Shown: one piece after another, positions 1-11,367 of the stretch
Position numbering within the stretch: the first letter of the stretch is position 1
Layout of the letters: each line of letters begins with the position of its first letter
NCBI RefSeq assembly: GCF_023091745.1
Contig: NW_026291779.1
Coordinates: 124,001-188,000, forward strand
DNA length: 64,000 bases
DNA from: Budorcas taxicolor
Lineage: Eukaryota > Chordata > Mammalia > Artiodactyla > Bovidae
Direction: 5' to 3'
Notes under the pieces: generated by a model
What the model was told of the DNA's origin: nothing
What the model saw: only the letters and a program-made list of their open reading frames with translations
The model's database searches: none
Translations under genes and position numbers: made by a program

Positions 1-92
1 CCTCTGGAATGGACTGAGACATCTGGGGGACTCTTGGAATGGTGGCACGACCCTGGAGTTCCTCTCGCCGTTCCTGTTGAGAGGGCCTCCTC
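1..92 (+). repeat. Partial monomer at left edge
   Basis: Last 92 bases of a monomer whose body lies outside the window. It begins at CCTCTGGAATGG and runs to the CTCC before the first full unit. No unusual variant. Confidence 0.9.
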
Positions 93-908
93 TTGAGATG
101 CGACGGGAACGCCGGGAACTCATTCCCGAAGAAGCAGGGAAAGGATCCCTCATCTCGAGCTACGAGGCGGAAACGGGGCTCCTCTGGATGTGGGCGGGAC
201 CCTCGTGATTCCTCTCGAGTGGAGACGGGTATGTCGGGGAACTTCTTGATTTGCACCAAGGGTGGGAAGGACCCTTTCAAAGTTCCAGAAGGGAGGTGTG
301 ATCAGCCTCGAGACGCCTCAGCGGAAATGGGCCTCATCTCGCCTGGAGGGGAGAACCTCCTGGATTTTCTCCAGTTGCGGCAGGTCATCTCGAGTTACGA
401 CGGGGACCTCAGGGACCCGCTCTGGTGGCCTCAGGAAAGGCCAGTCTCCATGCGAGTTGCTAGGGGACCTCTCGGGATTCCTCTCCCGTCCATGCCGTTG
501 CCTCAGTCCTTGGGTGGAGTCGGGGCCGGAACCTGAGGATTCCTCTCCAGTGTTGCCATGGATCTTGGGGTGCTTCTGAGTCTCCCCAGGGGAGTCAGGC
601 CTCGTCTCGAGTGGGGGCATGCACGTGCGCTTTCCTCCCGAGCTGCAGCAGTAGTGTCACGCTTCCTGTCACGTGGATCAAGGGATCTGTGGCTTTCCCT
701 CGAGGCTGTCCCTCGAGGCTTTCCCATGAGGCTTTCCCACAGGGCTGTGCCACGTGCCACCTTGGTGTGAGTCGATCCTCGGCGTGAAAGACGAGCCGGT
801 GAAGGGAAAAGAGGTTCCTCTGGAATGGACTGAGACATCTGGGGGACTCTTGGAATGGTGGCACGACCCAGGAGTTCCTCTCGCCGTTCCTGTTGAGAGG
901 GCCTCCTC
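93..908 (+). repeat. Satellite monomer 1, 816 bp (a-b-c-d)
   Basis: Marked by CGAAGAAGC, GGGTGGGAAGG, CTCCAGTTGCGG, GGTCATCTCGAG, CCAGTCTCCATG and CCGTTGCCTCAG. The same set reappears in unit 72, 57 kb downstream. Confidence 0.9.
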
Positions 909-1698
909 TTGAGATGCGACGGGAACGCCGGGAACTCTTTCCCGACGAAGCAAGGAAAGGATCCCTCATCTCGAGCTACGAGGCGGAAACGGGGCTCCTC
1001 TGGATGTCGGCGGGACCCTCGTGATTCCTCTCGAGTGGAGACGGGTATGTCGGGGAACTTCTTGATTTGCACCAAGGGTGTGAAGGACCCTTTCAAAGTT
1101 CCAGAGGGGAGGTGTGATCAGCCTCGAGACGCCTCAGCGGAAATGGGCCTCATCTCGCCTGGAGGGGAGAACCTCCTGGATTTTCTCGAGTTGCGGCAGG
1201 TCTTCTCGAGTTACGACGGGGACCTCAGGGACCCGCTCTGGTGGCCTCAGGAAAGGCCAGTCCCCATGCGAGTTGCTAGGGGACCTCTCGGGATTCCTCT
1301 CCCGTCCATGCCGGGGCCTCAGTCCTTGTGTGGAGTCGGGGCCGGAACCTGAGGATTCCTCTCCAGTGTTGCCATGGATCTTGGGGTGCTTCTGAGTCTC
1401 CCCAGGGGAGTCAGGCCTCGTCTCGAGTGGGGGCATGCACGTGCGCTTTCCTCCCGAGCTGCAGCAGTAGTGTCACGCTTCCTGTCACGTGGATCAAGGG
1501 ATCTGTGGCTTTCCCACGAGGCTTTCCCACAGGGCTGTGCCACGTGCCACCTTGGTGTGAGTCGATCCTCGGCGTGAAAGACGAGCCGGTGAAGGGAAAA
1601 GAGGTTCCTCTGGAATGGACTGAGACATCTGGGGGACTCTTGGAATGGTGGCACGACCCTGGAGTTCCTCTCGCCGTTCCTGTTGAGAGGGCCTCCTC
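909..1698 (+). repeat. Satellite monomer 2, 790 bp (c-d)
   Basis: GCAAGGAAAGG and TCAAAGTTCC variants. First half of a 1605-bp dimer with unit 3; close to unit 4. Confidence 0.9.
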
Positions 1699-2513
1699 TT
1701 GAGATGCGACGGGAACGCCGGGAACTCTTTCCCGACGAAGCAGGGAAAGGATCCCTCATCTCGAGTTACCAGGCGGAAACGGGGCTCCTCTGGAGGTGGG
1801 CGGGACCCTCGTGATTCCTCTCGAGTGGAGACGGCTAGGTCGGGGAACTTCTTGATTTGCACCAAGGGTGTGAAGGACCCTTTCGAAGTTCCAGAGGTGA
1901 GGTGTGATCAGCCTCGAGACGCCTCAGCGGAAATGGGCCTCATCTCGCCTGGAGGGGAGAACCTCCTGGATTTTCTCGAGTTGCGGCAGGTCTTCTCGAG
2001 TTACGACGGGGACCTCAGTGACCCGCTCTGGTGGCCTCAGGAAAGGCCAGTCCCCATGCGAGTGCTAGGGGACCTCTCGGGATTCCTCTCCCGTCCATGC
2101 CGGGGCCTCAGTCCTTGTGTGGAGTCGGGGCCGGAACCTGAGGATTCCTCTCCAGTGTTGCAATGGATCTTGGGGTGCTTCTGAGTCTCCCGAGGGGAGT
2201 CAGGCCTCGTCTCGAGTGGGGGCATGCACGTGCCCTTTCCTCCCGAGCTGCAGCAGTAGTGTCACGCTTCCTGTCACGTGGATCAAGGGATCTGTGGCTT
2301 TCCCTCGAGGCTGTCCCTCGAGGCTTTCCCACGAGGCTTTCCCACAGGGCTGTGCCACGTGCCACCTTGGTGTGAGTCGATCCTCGGCGTGAAAGACGAG
2401 CCGGTGAATGGAAAAGAGGTTCCTCTGGAATGGACTGAGACATCTGGGGGACTCTTGGAATGGTGGCACGACCCAGGAGTTCCTCTCGCCGTTCCTGTTG
2501 AGAGGGCCTCCTC
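1699..2513 (+). repeat. Satellite monomer 3, 815 bp (a-b-c-d, one base lost)
   Basis: One T is lost in GCGAGTGCTAGG (about 2061). It also has GGAGGTGGGC, CGGCTAGGTCGG and GTTGCAATGG. It shares the base loss with unit 5. Confidence 0.9.
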
Positions 2514-3303
2514 TTGAGATGCGACGGGAACGCCGGGAACTCTTTCCCGACGAAGCAAGGAAAGGATCCCTCATCTCGAGCTACGAGGCGGAAACGGGGC
2601 TCCTCTGGATGTGGGCGGGACCCTCGTGATTCCTCTCGAGTGGAGACGGGTATGTCGGGGAACTTCTTGATTTGCACCAAGGGTGTGAAGGACCCTTTCA
2701 AAGTTCCAGAGGGGAGGTGTGATCAGCCTCGGGACGCCTCAGCAGAAATGGGCCTCATCTCGCCTGGAGGGGAGAACCTCCTGGATTATCTCGAGTTGCG
2801 GCAGGTCTTCTCGAGTTACGACGGGGACCTCAGGGACCCGCTCTGGTGGCCTCAGGAAAGGCCAGTCCCCATGCGAGTTGCTAGGGGACCTCTCGGGATT
2901 ACTCTCCCGTCCATGCCGGGGCCTCAGTCCTTGTGTGGAGTCGGGCCCGGAACCTGAGGATTCCTCTCCAATGTTGCCATGGATCTTGGGGTGCTTCTGA
3001 GTCTCCCCAGGGGAGTCAGGCCTCGTCTCGAGTGGGGGCATGCACGTGCGCTTTCCTCCCGAGCTGCAGCAGTAGTGTCACGCTTCCTGTCACGTGGATC
3101 AAGGGATCTGTGGCTTTCCCACGAGGCTTTCCCACAGGGCTGTGCCACGTGCCACCTTGGTGTGAGTCGATCCTCGGCGTGAAAGACGAGCCGGTGAAGG
3201 GAAAAGAGGTTCCTCTGGAATGGACTGAGACATCTGGGGGACTCTTGGAATGGTGGCACGACCCTGGAGTTCCTCTCGCCGTTCCTGTTGAGAGGGCCTC
3301 CTC
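2514..3303 (+). repeat. Satellite monomer 4, 790 bp (c-d)
   Basis: GCAAGGAAAGG plus private changes GGATTATCTCGAG, CAGCAGAAATG, GGGATTACTC and TCGGGCCCGG. Dimer partner of unit 5. Confidence 0.9.
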
Positions 3304-4118
3304 TTGAGATGCGACGGGAACGCCGGGAACTCTTTCCCGACGAAGCAGGGAAAGGATCCCTCATCTCGATCTGCGAGGCGGAAACGGGGCTCCTCTGGAG
3401 GTGGGCGGGACCCTCGTGATTCCTCTCGAGTGGAGACGGGTATGTCGGGGAACTTCTTGATTTGCACCAAGGGTGTGAAGGACCCTTTCGAAGTTCCAGA
3501 GGTGAGGTGTGATCAGCCTCGAGACGCCTCAGCGGAAATGGGCCTCATCTCGCCTGGAGGGGAGAACCTCCTGGATTTTCTCGAGTTGCGGCAGGTCTTC
3601 TCGAGTTACGACGGGGACATCAGGGACCCGCTCTGGTGGCCTCAGGAAAGGCCAGTCCCCATGCGAGTGCTAGGGGACCTCTCGGGATTCCTCTCCCGTC
3701 CATGCCGGGGCCTCAGTCCTTGTGTGGAGTCGGGGCCGGAACCTGAGGATTCCTCTCCAGTGTTGCAATGGATCTTGGGGTGCTTCTGAGTCTCCCGAGG
3801 GGAGTCAGGCCTCGTCTCGAGTGGGGGCATGCACGTGCGCTTTCCTCCCGAGCTGCAGCAGTAGTGTCACGCTTCCTGTCACGTGGATCAAGGGATCTGT
3901 GGCTTTCCCTCGAGGCTGTCCCTCGAGGCTTTCCCACGAGGCTTTCCCACAGGGCTGTGCCACGTGCCACCTTGGTGTGAGTCGATCCTCGGCGTGAAAG
4001 ACGAGCCGGTGAAGGGAAAAGAGGTTCCTCTGGAATGGACTGAGACATCTGGGGGACTCTTGGAATGGTGGCACGACCCTGGAGTTCCTCTCGCCGTTCC
4101 TGTTGAGAGGGCCTCCTC
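3304..4118 (+). repeat. Satellite monomer 5, 815 bp (a-b-c-d, one base lost)
   Basis: Same GCGAGTGCTAGG base loss (about 3666) and GGAGGTGGGC as unit 3; private CTCGATCTGCG and GGGACATCAGGG. Confidence 0.9.
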
Positions 4119-4921
4119 TTGAGATGCGACGGGAACGCCGGGAACTCTTTCCCGACGAAGCAAGGAAAGGATCCCTCATCTCGAACTACGAGGCGGAAAC
4201 GGGGCTCCTCTGGATGTGGGCGGGACCCTCGTGATTCCTCTCGAGTGGAGACGGGTATGTCGGGGAACTTCTTGATTTGCACCAAGGGTGTGAAGGACCC
4301 TTTCAAAGTTCCAGAGGTGAAGTGTGATCAGCCTCGACACGCCTCAGCGGAAATGGGCCTCATCTCGCCTGGAGGGGAGAACCTCCTGGATTTTCTCGAG
4401 TTGCGGCAGGTCTTCTCGAGTTACGACGGGGACCTCAGGGACCCGCTCTGGTGGCCTCAGGAAAGGTCAATCCCCATGCGAGTTGCAAGGGGACCTCTCG
4501 GGATTCCTCTCCCATCCATGCCGTTGCCTCAGTCCTTGTGTGGAGTCGGGGCCGGAACCTGAGGATTCCTCTCCAGCGTTGCCATGGATCTTGGGGTGCT
4601 TCTGAGTCTCCCCAGGGGAGTCAGGCCTCGTCTCGAGTGGGGGCATGCACGTGCGCTTTCCTCCCGAGCTGCAGCAGTAGTGTCACGCTTCCTGTCACGT
4701 GGATCAAGGGATCTGTGGCTTTCCCTCGAGGCTTTCCCACGAAGCTTTCCCACAGGGCTGTGCCACGTGCCAAGTTGGTGTGAGTCGATCCTCGGCGTGA
4801 AAGACGAGCCAGTGAAGGGAAAAGAGGTTCCTCTGGAATGGACTGAGACATCTGGGGGACTCTTGGAATTGTGGCACGACCCTGGAGTTCCTCTCGCCGT
4901 TCCTGGTGAGAGGGCCTCCTC
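4119..4921 (+). repeat. Satellite monomer 6, 803 bp (b-c-d)
   Basis: CTCGAACTACG, CCTCGACACGCC, GAGTTGCAAGG, CCATGCCGTTGCC and CCAGCGTTGCC match unit 75. The 3' end (GCCAAGTTGG, GGAATTGTGG, CCTGGTGAG) instead matches unit 9. Confidence 0.9.
4723..4761 (+). repeat. 13-bp minisatellite, three-copy form b-c-d
   Basis: The first 13-mer (type a) is missing, leaving b, a CGAAG variant of c, then d. The monomer is 803 bp as a result. The same b-c-d composition is found in the type B units and in units 40, 75 and 79. Confidence 0.9.
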
Positions 4922-5724
4922 TTAAGGTGCGACGGGAAAGCCGGGAACTCTTTACCGACGAAGCAGGGAAAGGATCCCTCATCTCGATCTACGAGGCGGA
5001 AACGGGGCTCCTCTGGATGTGGGCGGGACCCACGTGTTTCCTCTCGAGTGGAGACGGGTATGTCGGGGAACTTCTTGATTTGCACCAAGGTTGTGAAGGA
5101 CCCTTTCGAAGTTCCAGAGGTGAGGTGTGATCAGCCTCGAGACGCCTCAGCGGAAATGGGCCTCATCTCGCGTGGAGGGGAGAACCTCCTGGATTTTCTC
5201 GAGTTGCGGCAGGTCTTCTCGAGTTACGACGGGGACCTCAGGGACCCGCTCTGGTGGCCTCAGGAAAGGCCAGACCCCATGCGAGTTGCTAGGGGACCTC
5301 TCGGGATTCCTCTCCCGTCCATGCCGGGGCCTCAGTCCTTGTGTGGAGTCTGGGCCGGAACCTGAGGTTTCCTCTCCAGTGTTGCCATGGATCTTGGGGT
5401 GCTTCTGAGTCTCCCCAGGGGAGTCAGGCCTCGTCTCGAGTGGGGGCATGCACGTGCGCTTTCCTCCCGAGCTGCAGCAGTAGTGTCACGCTTCCTGTCA
5501 CGTGGATCAAGGGATCTGTGCCTTTCCCTCGAGGTTGTCCCTCGAGGCTTTCCCACAGGGCTGTGCCACGTGCCACCTTGTTGTGAGTCGATCCTCGGCG
5601 TGAAAGACGAGCCGGTGAAGGGAAAAGAGGTTCCTCTGGAATGGACTGAGACATCTGGGGGACTCTTGGAATGGTGGCACGACCCTGGAGTTCCTCTCTC
5701 CATTCCTGTTTAGAGGGCCTCCTC
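4922..5724 (+). repeat. Satellite monomer 7, 803 bp, type Y (a'-b-d)
   Basis: First type Y unit: CCCACGTGTTTCC, GGTTGTGAAGG and GTCTGGGCCGG. The start is TTAAGGTGCG. It ends in the private CTCTCTCCATTCCTGTTTAG. Confidence 0.9.
5526..5564 (+). repeat. 13-bp minisatellite, three-copy form a'-b-d
   Basis: This also has three copies, but of different composition: CCCTCGAGGTTGT, CCCTCGAGGCTTT, CCCACAGGGCTGT, with the third type (c) missing. Equal length but different content from the b-c-d form shows that the 803 class arose more than once. It is seen in units 7, 10, 11, 19, 26 and 29. Confidence 0.9.
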
Positions 5725-6540
5725 TTGAGGTGCGACGGGAAAGCCGGGAACTCTTTCCCGACGAAGCAGGGAAAGGATCCCTCATCTCGATCTGCGAGGC
5801 GGAAACGGGGCTCCTCTGGATGTGGGCGAGACCCACGTGTTTCCTCTCGAGTGGAGACGGGTATGTCCGGGAACTTCTTGTTTTGCACCAAGGTTGTGAA
5901 GGACCCTTTCGAAGTTCCAGAGGTGAGGTGTGATCAGCCTCGAGACGCCTCAGCGGAAATGGGCCTCATGTCGCCTGGAGGGGAGAACCTCCTGGATTTT
6001 CTCGAGTTGCGGCAGGTCTTCTCGAGTTACGACGGGGACCTCAGGGACCCGCTCTGGTGGCCTCAGGAAAGGCCAGTCCCCATGCGAGTTGCTAGGGGAC
6101 CTCTCGGGATTCCTCTCCCGTCCATGCCGGGGCCTCAGTCCTTGTGTGGAGTCTGGGCCGGAACCTGAGGATTCCTCTCCAGTGTTGCCATGGATCTTGG
6201 GGTGCTTCTGAGTCTCCCCAGGGTAGTCAGGCCTCGTCTCGAGTGGGGGCATGCACGTGCGCTTTCCTCCCGAGCTGCAGCAGTAGTGTCACGTTTCCTG
6301 TCACGTGGGTCAAGGGATCTGTTGCTTTCTCTCGAGGCTGTCCCTCGAGGCTTTCCCACGAGGCTTTCCCACAGGGCTGTGCCACGTGCCACCTTGGTGT
6401 GAGTCGATCCTCGGCGTGAAAGACGAGCCGGTGAAGGGAAAAGAGGTTCCCTTGGAATGGACTGAGACATCTGGGGGACTCTTGGAATGGTGGCACGACC
6501 CTGGAGTTCCTCTCGCCGTTCCTGTTGAGAGGGCCTCCTC
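5725..6540 (+). repeat. Satellite monomer 8, 816 bp, type Y (a-b-c-d)
   Basis: CCCACGTGTTTCC, GTCCGGGAAC, TTGTTTTGCACC and GTCTGGGCCGG. The middle E-box flank is altered to CACGTGGGTC, and the first 13-mer reads TCTCGAGGCTGT after CTTT. Confidence 0.9.
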
Positions 6541-7342
6541 TTGAGATGCGACGGGAAGGCCGGGAACTCTTTCCCGACGAAGCAGGGAAAGGATCCCTCA
6601 TCTCGAGCTACGAGGCGGAAACGGGGCTCCTCTGGATGTGGGCGGGACCCTCGTGATTCTTCTCGAGGGGAGACGGGTATGTCGGGGAACTTCTTGATTT
6701 GCACCAAGGGCGTGAAGGACCCTTTCGAAGTTTCAGAGGTGAGGTGTGATCAGCCTCGAGACGCCTCAGCGGAAATGGGCCTCATCTCGCCTGGAGGGGA
6801 GAACCTCCTGGATTTTCTCGAGTTGCGGCAGGTTTTCTCGAGTTACGACGGGGACCTCAGGGACCCGCTCTGGTGGCCTCAAGAAAGGCCAGTCCCCGTG
6901 CGAGTTGCTAGGGGCCATCTCGGGATTCCTCTCCCGTCCAAGCCGGGGCCTAAGACCTTGTGTGGAGTCGGGGCCGAACCTGAGGATTCCTCTCCAGTGT
7001 TGCCATGGATCTTGGGGTGCTTCTGAGTCTCCCCAGGGGAGTCAGGCCCCGTCTCGAGGGGGGGCATCCACGTGCGCTTCCCTCCCGTGCTGCAGCAGTA
7101 GTGTCACGCTTCCTGTCATGTGGATCAAGGGATCTGTGGCTTTCCCTCGAGGCTTTCCCACGAGGCTTTCCCACAGGGCTGTACCACGTGCCAAGTTGGT
7201 GTGAGTCGATCCTCGCCGTGAAAGACGAGCCAGTGAAGGGAAAAGAGGTTCCTCTGGAATGGACTGAGACATCTGGGGGACTCTTGGAATTGTGGCACGA
7301 CCCTGGAGTTCCTCTCGCCGTTCCTGGTGAGAGGGCCTCCTC
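6541..7342 (+). repeat. Satellite monomer 9, 802 bp, type B (b-c-d, one base lost)
   Basis: First type B unit: GGGCCATCTCGGG, GGGCCTAAGACC, GCCGAACC (one G lost near 6977), CGAGGGGGGGCATCC and TCATGTGG. Unique CCAAGCCGGGG. Confidence 0.9.
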
Positions 7343-8145
7343 TTATGGTGCGACGGGAAAGCCGGGAACTCTTTCCCGACGAAGCAGGGAAAGGATTCCT
7401 CATCTCGATCTACGAGGCGGAAACGGGGCTCCTCTGGATGTGGGCGGGACCCACGTGTTTCCTCTCGAGTGGAGACGGGTATGTCGGAGAACTTCTTGAT
7501 TTGCACCAAGGTTGTGAAGGACCCTTTCGAAGTTCCAGAGGTGAGGTGTGATCAGCCTCGAGACGCCTCAGCGGAAATGGGCCTCATCTCGCCTGGAGGG
7601 GAGAACCTCCTGGATTTTCTCGAGTTGCGGCAGGTCTTCTCGAGTTACGACGGGGACCTCAGGGACCTGCTCTGGTGGCCTCAATAAAGGCCAGTCCCCA
7701 TGCGAGATGCTAGGGGACCTCTCGGGATTCCTCTCCCGTCCATGCCGGGGCCTCAGTCCTTGTGTGGAGTCTGGGCCGGAACCTGAGGATTCCTCTCCAG
7801 TGTTGCCATGGATCTTGGGGTGCTTCTGAGTCTCCCCAGGGGAGTCAGGCCTCGTCTCGAGTGGGGGCATGCACGTGCGCTTTCCTCCCGAGCTGCAACA
7901 GTAGTGTCACGCTTCCTGTCACGTGGATCAAGGGATCTGTGGCTTTCCCTCGAGGTTGTCCCTCGAGGCTTACCCACACGGCTGTGCCAAGTGCCACCTT
8001 GGTGTGAGTCGATCCTCGGCGTGAAAGACGAGCCGGTGAAGGGAAAAGAGGTTCCTCTGGAATGGACTGAGACATCTGGGGGACTCTTGGAATGGTGGCA
8101 CGAACCTGGAGTTCCTCTCGCCGTTCCTGTTGAGAGGGCCTCCTC
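7343..8145 (+). repeat. Satellite monomer 10, 803 bp, type Y (a'-b-d)
   Basis: Starts TTATGGTGCG. The usual GGATCC is lost (GGATTCC near 7394). CTCAATAAAGG gives a stop in the + frame. The 13-mers end CTTACCCACACGG. Confidence 0.9.
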
Positions 8146-8948
8146 TTGAGATGCGACGGAAACGCCGGGAACTCTTTCCCGACGAAGCAGGTAAAGGATC
8201 CCTCATCTCGAGCTACGAGGCGGAAACGGGGCTCCTCTGGATGTGGGCGGGACCCTCGTGATTCCTCTCGAGGGGAGACGGGTATGTCGGGGAACTTCTT
8301 GATTTGCACCAAGGGTGTGAAGGACCCTTTCGAAGTTCCAGATGTGAGGTGTGATCAGCCTCGAGACGCCTCAGCGGAAATGGGCCTCATCTCGCCTGGA
8401 GGGGAGAACCTCCTGGATTTTCTCAAGTTGCGGCAGGTCTTCTCGAGTTACGACGGGGACCTCAGGGAGCCGCTCTGGTGGCCTTAAGAAAGGCCAGTCC
8501 CCGTGCGAGTTGCTAGGGGCCATATCGGGATTCCTCTCCCGTCCATGCCGGGGCCTCAGTCCTTGTGTGGAGTCTGGGCCGGAACCTGAGGATTCCTCTC
8601 CAGTGTTGCCATGGATCTTGGGGTGCTTCTGAGTCTCCCCAGGGGAGTCAGGCCTCGTCTCGAGTGGGGGCATGCACGTGCGCTTTCCTCCCGAGCTGCA
8701 GCAGTAGTGTCACGCTTCCTGTCACGTGGATCAAGGGATCTGTGGCTTTCCCTCGAGGTTGTCCCTCGAGGCTTACCCACACGGCTGTGCCAAGTGCCAC
8801 CTTGGTGTGAGTCGATCCTCGGCGTGAAAGACAAGCCGGTGAAGGGAAAAGAGGTTCCTCTGGAATGGACTGACACATCTGGGGGACTCTTGGAATGGTG
8901 GCACGACCCTGGAGTTCCTCTCGCCGTTCCTGTTGAGAGGGCCTCCTC
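8146..8948 (+). repeat. Satellite monomer 11, 803 bp, B/Y chimera (a'-b-d)
   Basis: The 5' part is type B-like (GCAGGTAAAGG, CTCAAGTTGCGG, GAGCCGCTCTGG, CCATATCGGG). From about 8550 it turns into the Y form (CCTCAGTCC, GTCTGGGCCGG). The switch suggests gene conversion or crossover inside the unit. Confidence 0.88.
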
Positions 8949-9763
8949 TTGAGATGCGACGGAAACGCCGGGAACTCTTTCCCGACGAAGCAGGTAAAGG
9001 ATCCCTCATCTCGAGCTAGGAGGCGGAAACGGGGCTCCTCTGGATGTGGGCGGGACCCTCGTGATTCCTCTCGAGTGGAGACGGGTATGTCGGGGAACTT
9101 CTTGATTTGCACCAAGGGTGTGAAGGACCCTTTTGAAGTTCCAGATGTGAGGTGTGATCAGCCTCGAGACGCCTCAGCGGAAATGGGCCTCATCTCGCCT
9201 GGAGGGGAGAACCTCCTGGATTTTCTCGAGTTGCGGCAGGTCTTCTCGAGTTACGACGGGGACCTCAGGGAGCCGCTCTGGTGGCCTTAAGAAAGGCCAG
9301 TCCCCGAGCGAGTTGCTAGGGGCCATATCGGGATTCCTCTCCCGTCAATGCCGGGGCCTAAGACCTTGTTTGGAGTCGGGGCCGAACCTGAGGATTCCTC
9401 TCCAGTGTTGCCATGGTTCTTGGGGTGCTTCTGAGTCTCCCGAGGGGAGTCAGGCCTCGACTCGAGTGGGGGCATCCACGTGCGCTTCCCTCCCGAGCTG
9501 CAGCAGTAGTGTCACGCTTCCTGTCACGTGGATCAAGGGATCTGTGGCTTTCCCTCGAGGCTGTCCCTCGAGGCTTTCCCACGAGGCTTTCCCACAGGGC
9601 TGTGCTACGTGCCACCTTGGTGTGAGTCGCTCCTCGGCGTGAAAGACGAGCCGGTGAAGGGAAAAGAGGTTCCCTTGGAATGGACTGAGACATCTGGGGG
9701 ACTCTTGGAATGGTGGCACGACCCTGGAGTTCCTCTCGCCGTTCCTGTTGAGAGGGCCTCCTC
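8949..9763 (+). repeat. Satellite monomer 12, 815 bp, type B (a-b-c-d, one base lost)
   Basis: Type B with GCCGAACC and CATGGTTCTTGG, but it is the only B unit carrying four 13-mers. Private CCCCGAGCG, GTGCTACGTG and GTCGCTCC. Confidence 0.9.
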
Positions 9764-10565
9764 TTGAGATGCGACGGGAACGCCGGGAACTCTTTCCCGA
9801 CGAAGCAGGGAAAGGATCCCTCATCTCGAGGTACGATGCGGAAACGGGGCTCCTCTGGATGTGGGCGGGACCCTCGTGATTCCTCTCGAGGGGAGACCGG
9901 TATGTCGGGGAACTTCTTGATTTGCACCAAGGGCGTGAAGGACCCTTTCGAAGTTCCAGAGGTGAGGTGTGATCAGCCTCGAGACGCCTCAGCGGAAATG
10001 GGCCTCATCTCGCCTGGAGGGGAGAACCTCCTGGATTTTCACGAGTTGCGGCAGGTTTTCTCGAGTTACGACGGGGACTTCAGGGACCCGCTCTGGTGGC
10101 CTCAAGAAAGGCCAGTCCCCTTGCGAGTTGCTAGGGGCCATCTCGGGATTCCTCTCCCGTCCATGCCGGGGCCTAAGACCTTGTGTGGAGTCGGGGCCGA
10201 ACCTGAGGATTCCTCTCCAGTGTTGCCATGGATCTTGGGGTGCTTCTGAGTCTCCCGAGGGGAGTCAGGCCCCGTCTCGAGTGGGGGCATCCACGTGCGC
10301 TTCCCTCCCGAGCTGCAGCAATAGTGTCACGCTTCCTGTCATGTGGATCAAGGGATCTGTGGCTTTCCCTCGAGGCTTTCCCACGAGGCTTTCCCACAGG
10401 GCTGTGCCACGTGCGACCTTGGTGTGAGTCGATCCTCGGCGTGAAAGACGAGCCGGTGAAGGGAAAAGAGGTTCCTCTGGAATGGACTGAGACATCTGGG
10501 GGACTCTTGGAATTGTGGCACGACCCTGGAGTTCCTCTCGCCGTTCCTGTTGAGAGGGCCTCCTC
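9764..10565 (+). repeat. Satellite monomer 13, 802 bp, type B (b-c-d, one base lost)
   Basis: CCATCTCGGG subtype of B. Private TCGAGGTACGATGCGG, TTTTCACGAG, GGGACTTCAG and CAGCAATAGTG. Confidence 0.9.
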
Positions 10566-11367
10566 TTGAGATGCGACGGAAACGCCGGGAACTCTTTCCC
10601 GACGAAGCAGGTAAAGGATCCCTCATCTCGAGCTACGAGGCGGAAACGGGGCTCCTCTGGATGTGGGCGGGACCCTCGTGATTCCTCTCGAGGGGAGACG
10701 GGTATGTCGGGGAACTTCTTGATTTGCACCAAGGGTGTGAAGGACCCTTTCGAAGTTCCAGATGTGAGTTGTGATCAGCCTCGAGACGCCTCAGCGGAAA
10801 TGGGCCTCATCTCGCCTGGAGGGGAGAACCTCCTGGATTTTCTCAAGTTGCGGCAGGTCTTCTCGAGTTACGACGGGGACCTCAGGGAGCCGCTCTGGTG
10901 GCCTTAAGAAAGGCCAGTCCCCGTGCGAGTTGCTAGGGGCCATATCGGGATTCCTCTCCCGTCAATGCCGGGGCCTAAGACCTTGTTTGGAGTCGGGGCC
11001 GAACCTGAGGATTCCTCTCCAGTGTTGCCATGGTTCTTGGGGTGCTTCTGAGTCTCCCGAGGGGAGTCAGGCCTCGACTCGAGTGGGGGCATCCACGTGC
11101 GCTTCCCTCCCGAGCTGCAGCAGTAGTGTCACGCTTCCTGTCACGTGGATCAAGGGATCTGTGGCTTTCCCTAGAGGCTTTCTCACGAGGCTTTCCCACA
11201 GGGCTGTACCACGTGCCACCTTGCTGTGAGTCGATCCTCGGCGTCAAAGACGAGCCGGTGAAGGGAAAAGAGGTTCCTCTGGAATGGACTGAGACATCTG
11301 GGGGACTCTTGGAATGGTGGCACGAACCTGGAGTTCCTCTCACCGTTCCTGTTGAGAGGGCCTCCTC
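10566..11367 (+). repeat. Satellite monomer 14, 802 bp, type B (b-c-d, one base lost)
   Basis: CCATATCGGG subtype with GTCAATGCC and CTTGTTTGG. The 13-mers carry CCCTAGAGG and CTCACGAGG changes. Tail TTGCTGTGAG, CACGAACCTGG and CTCACCGTT is shared with unit 30. Confidence 0.9.

Larger units (their letters stand above)
909..4118 (+). repeat. Dimeric higher-order repeat, two copies of 1605 bp
   Basis: Units 2-3 and 4-5 alternate a 790-bp copy having GCAAGGAAAGG with an 815-bp copy having the GCGAGTGCTAGG base loss. The 1605-bp period gives units 2/4 and 3/5 as best matches. Confidence 0.85.

Noticed and set aside
93..536. 147-codon plus-strand frame beginning TTG, repeated in most monomers
   Set aside because: It has no recognisable domain and starts at a non-ATG codon. 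Several overlapping frames on both strands are equally open, and single-base losses and stops (e.g. 7684, 22212, 39815, 56703) interrupt it without any sign of selection.
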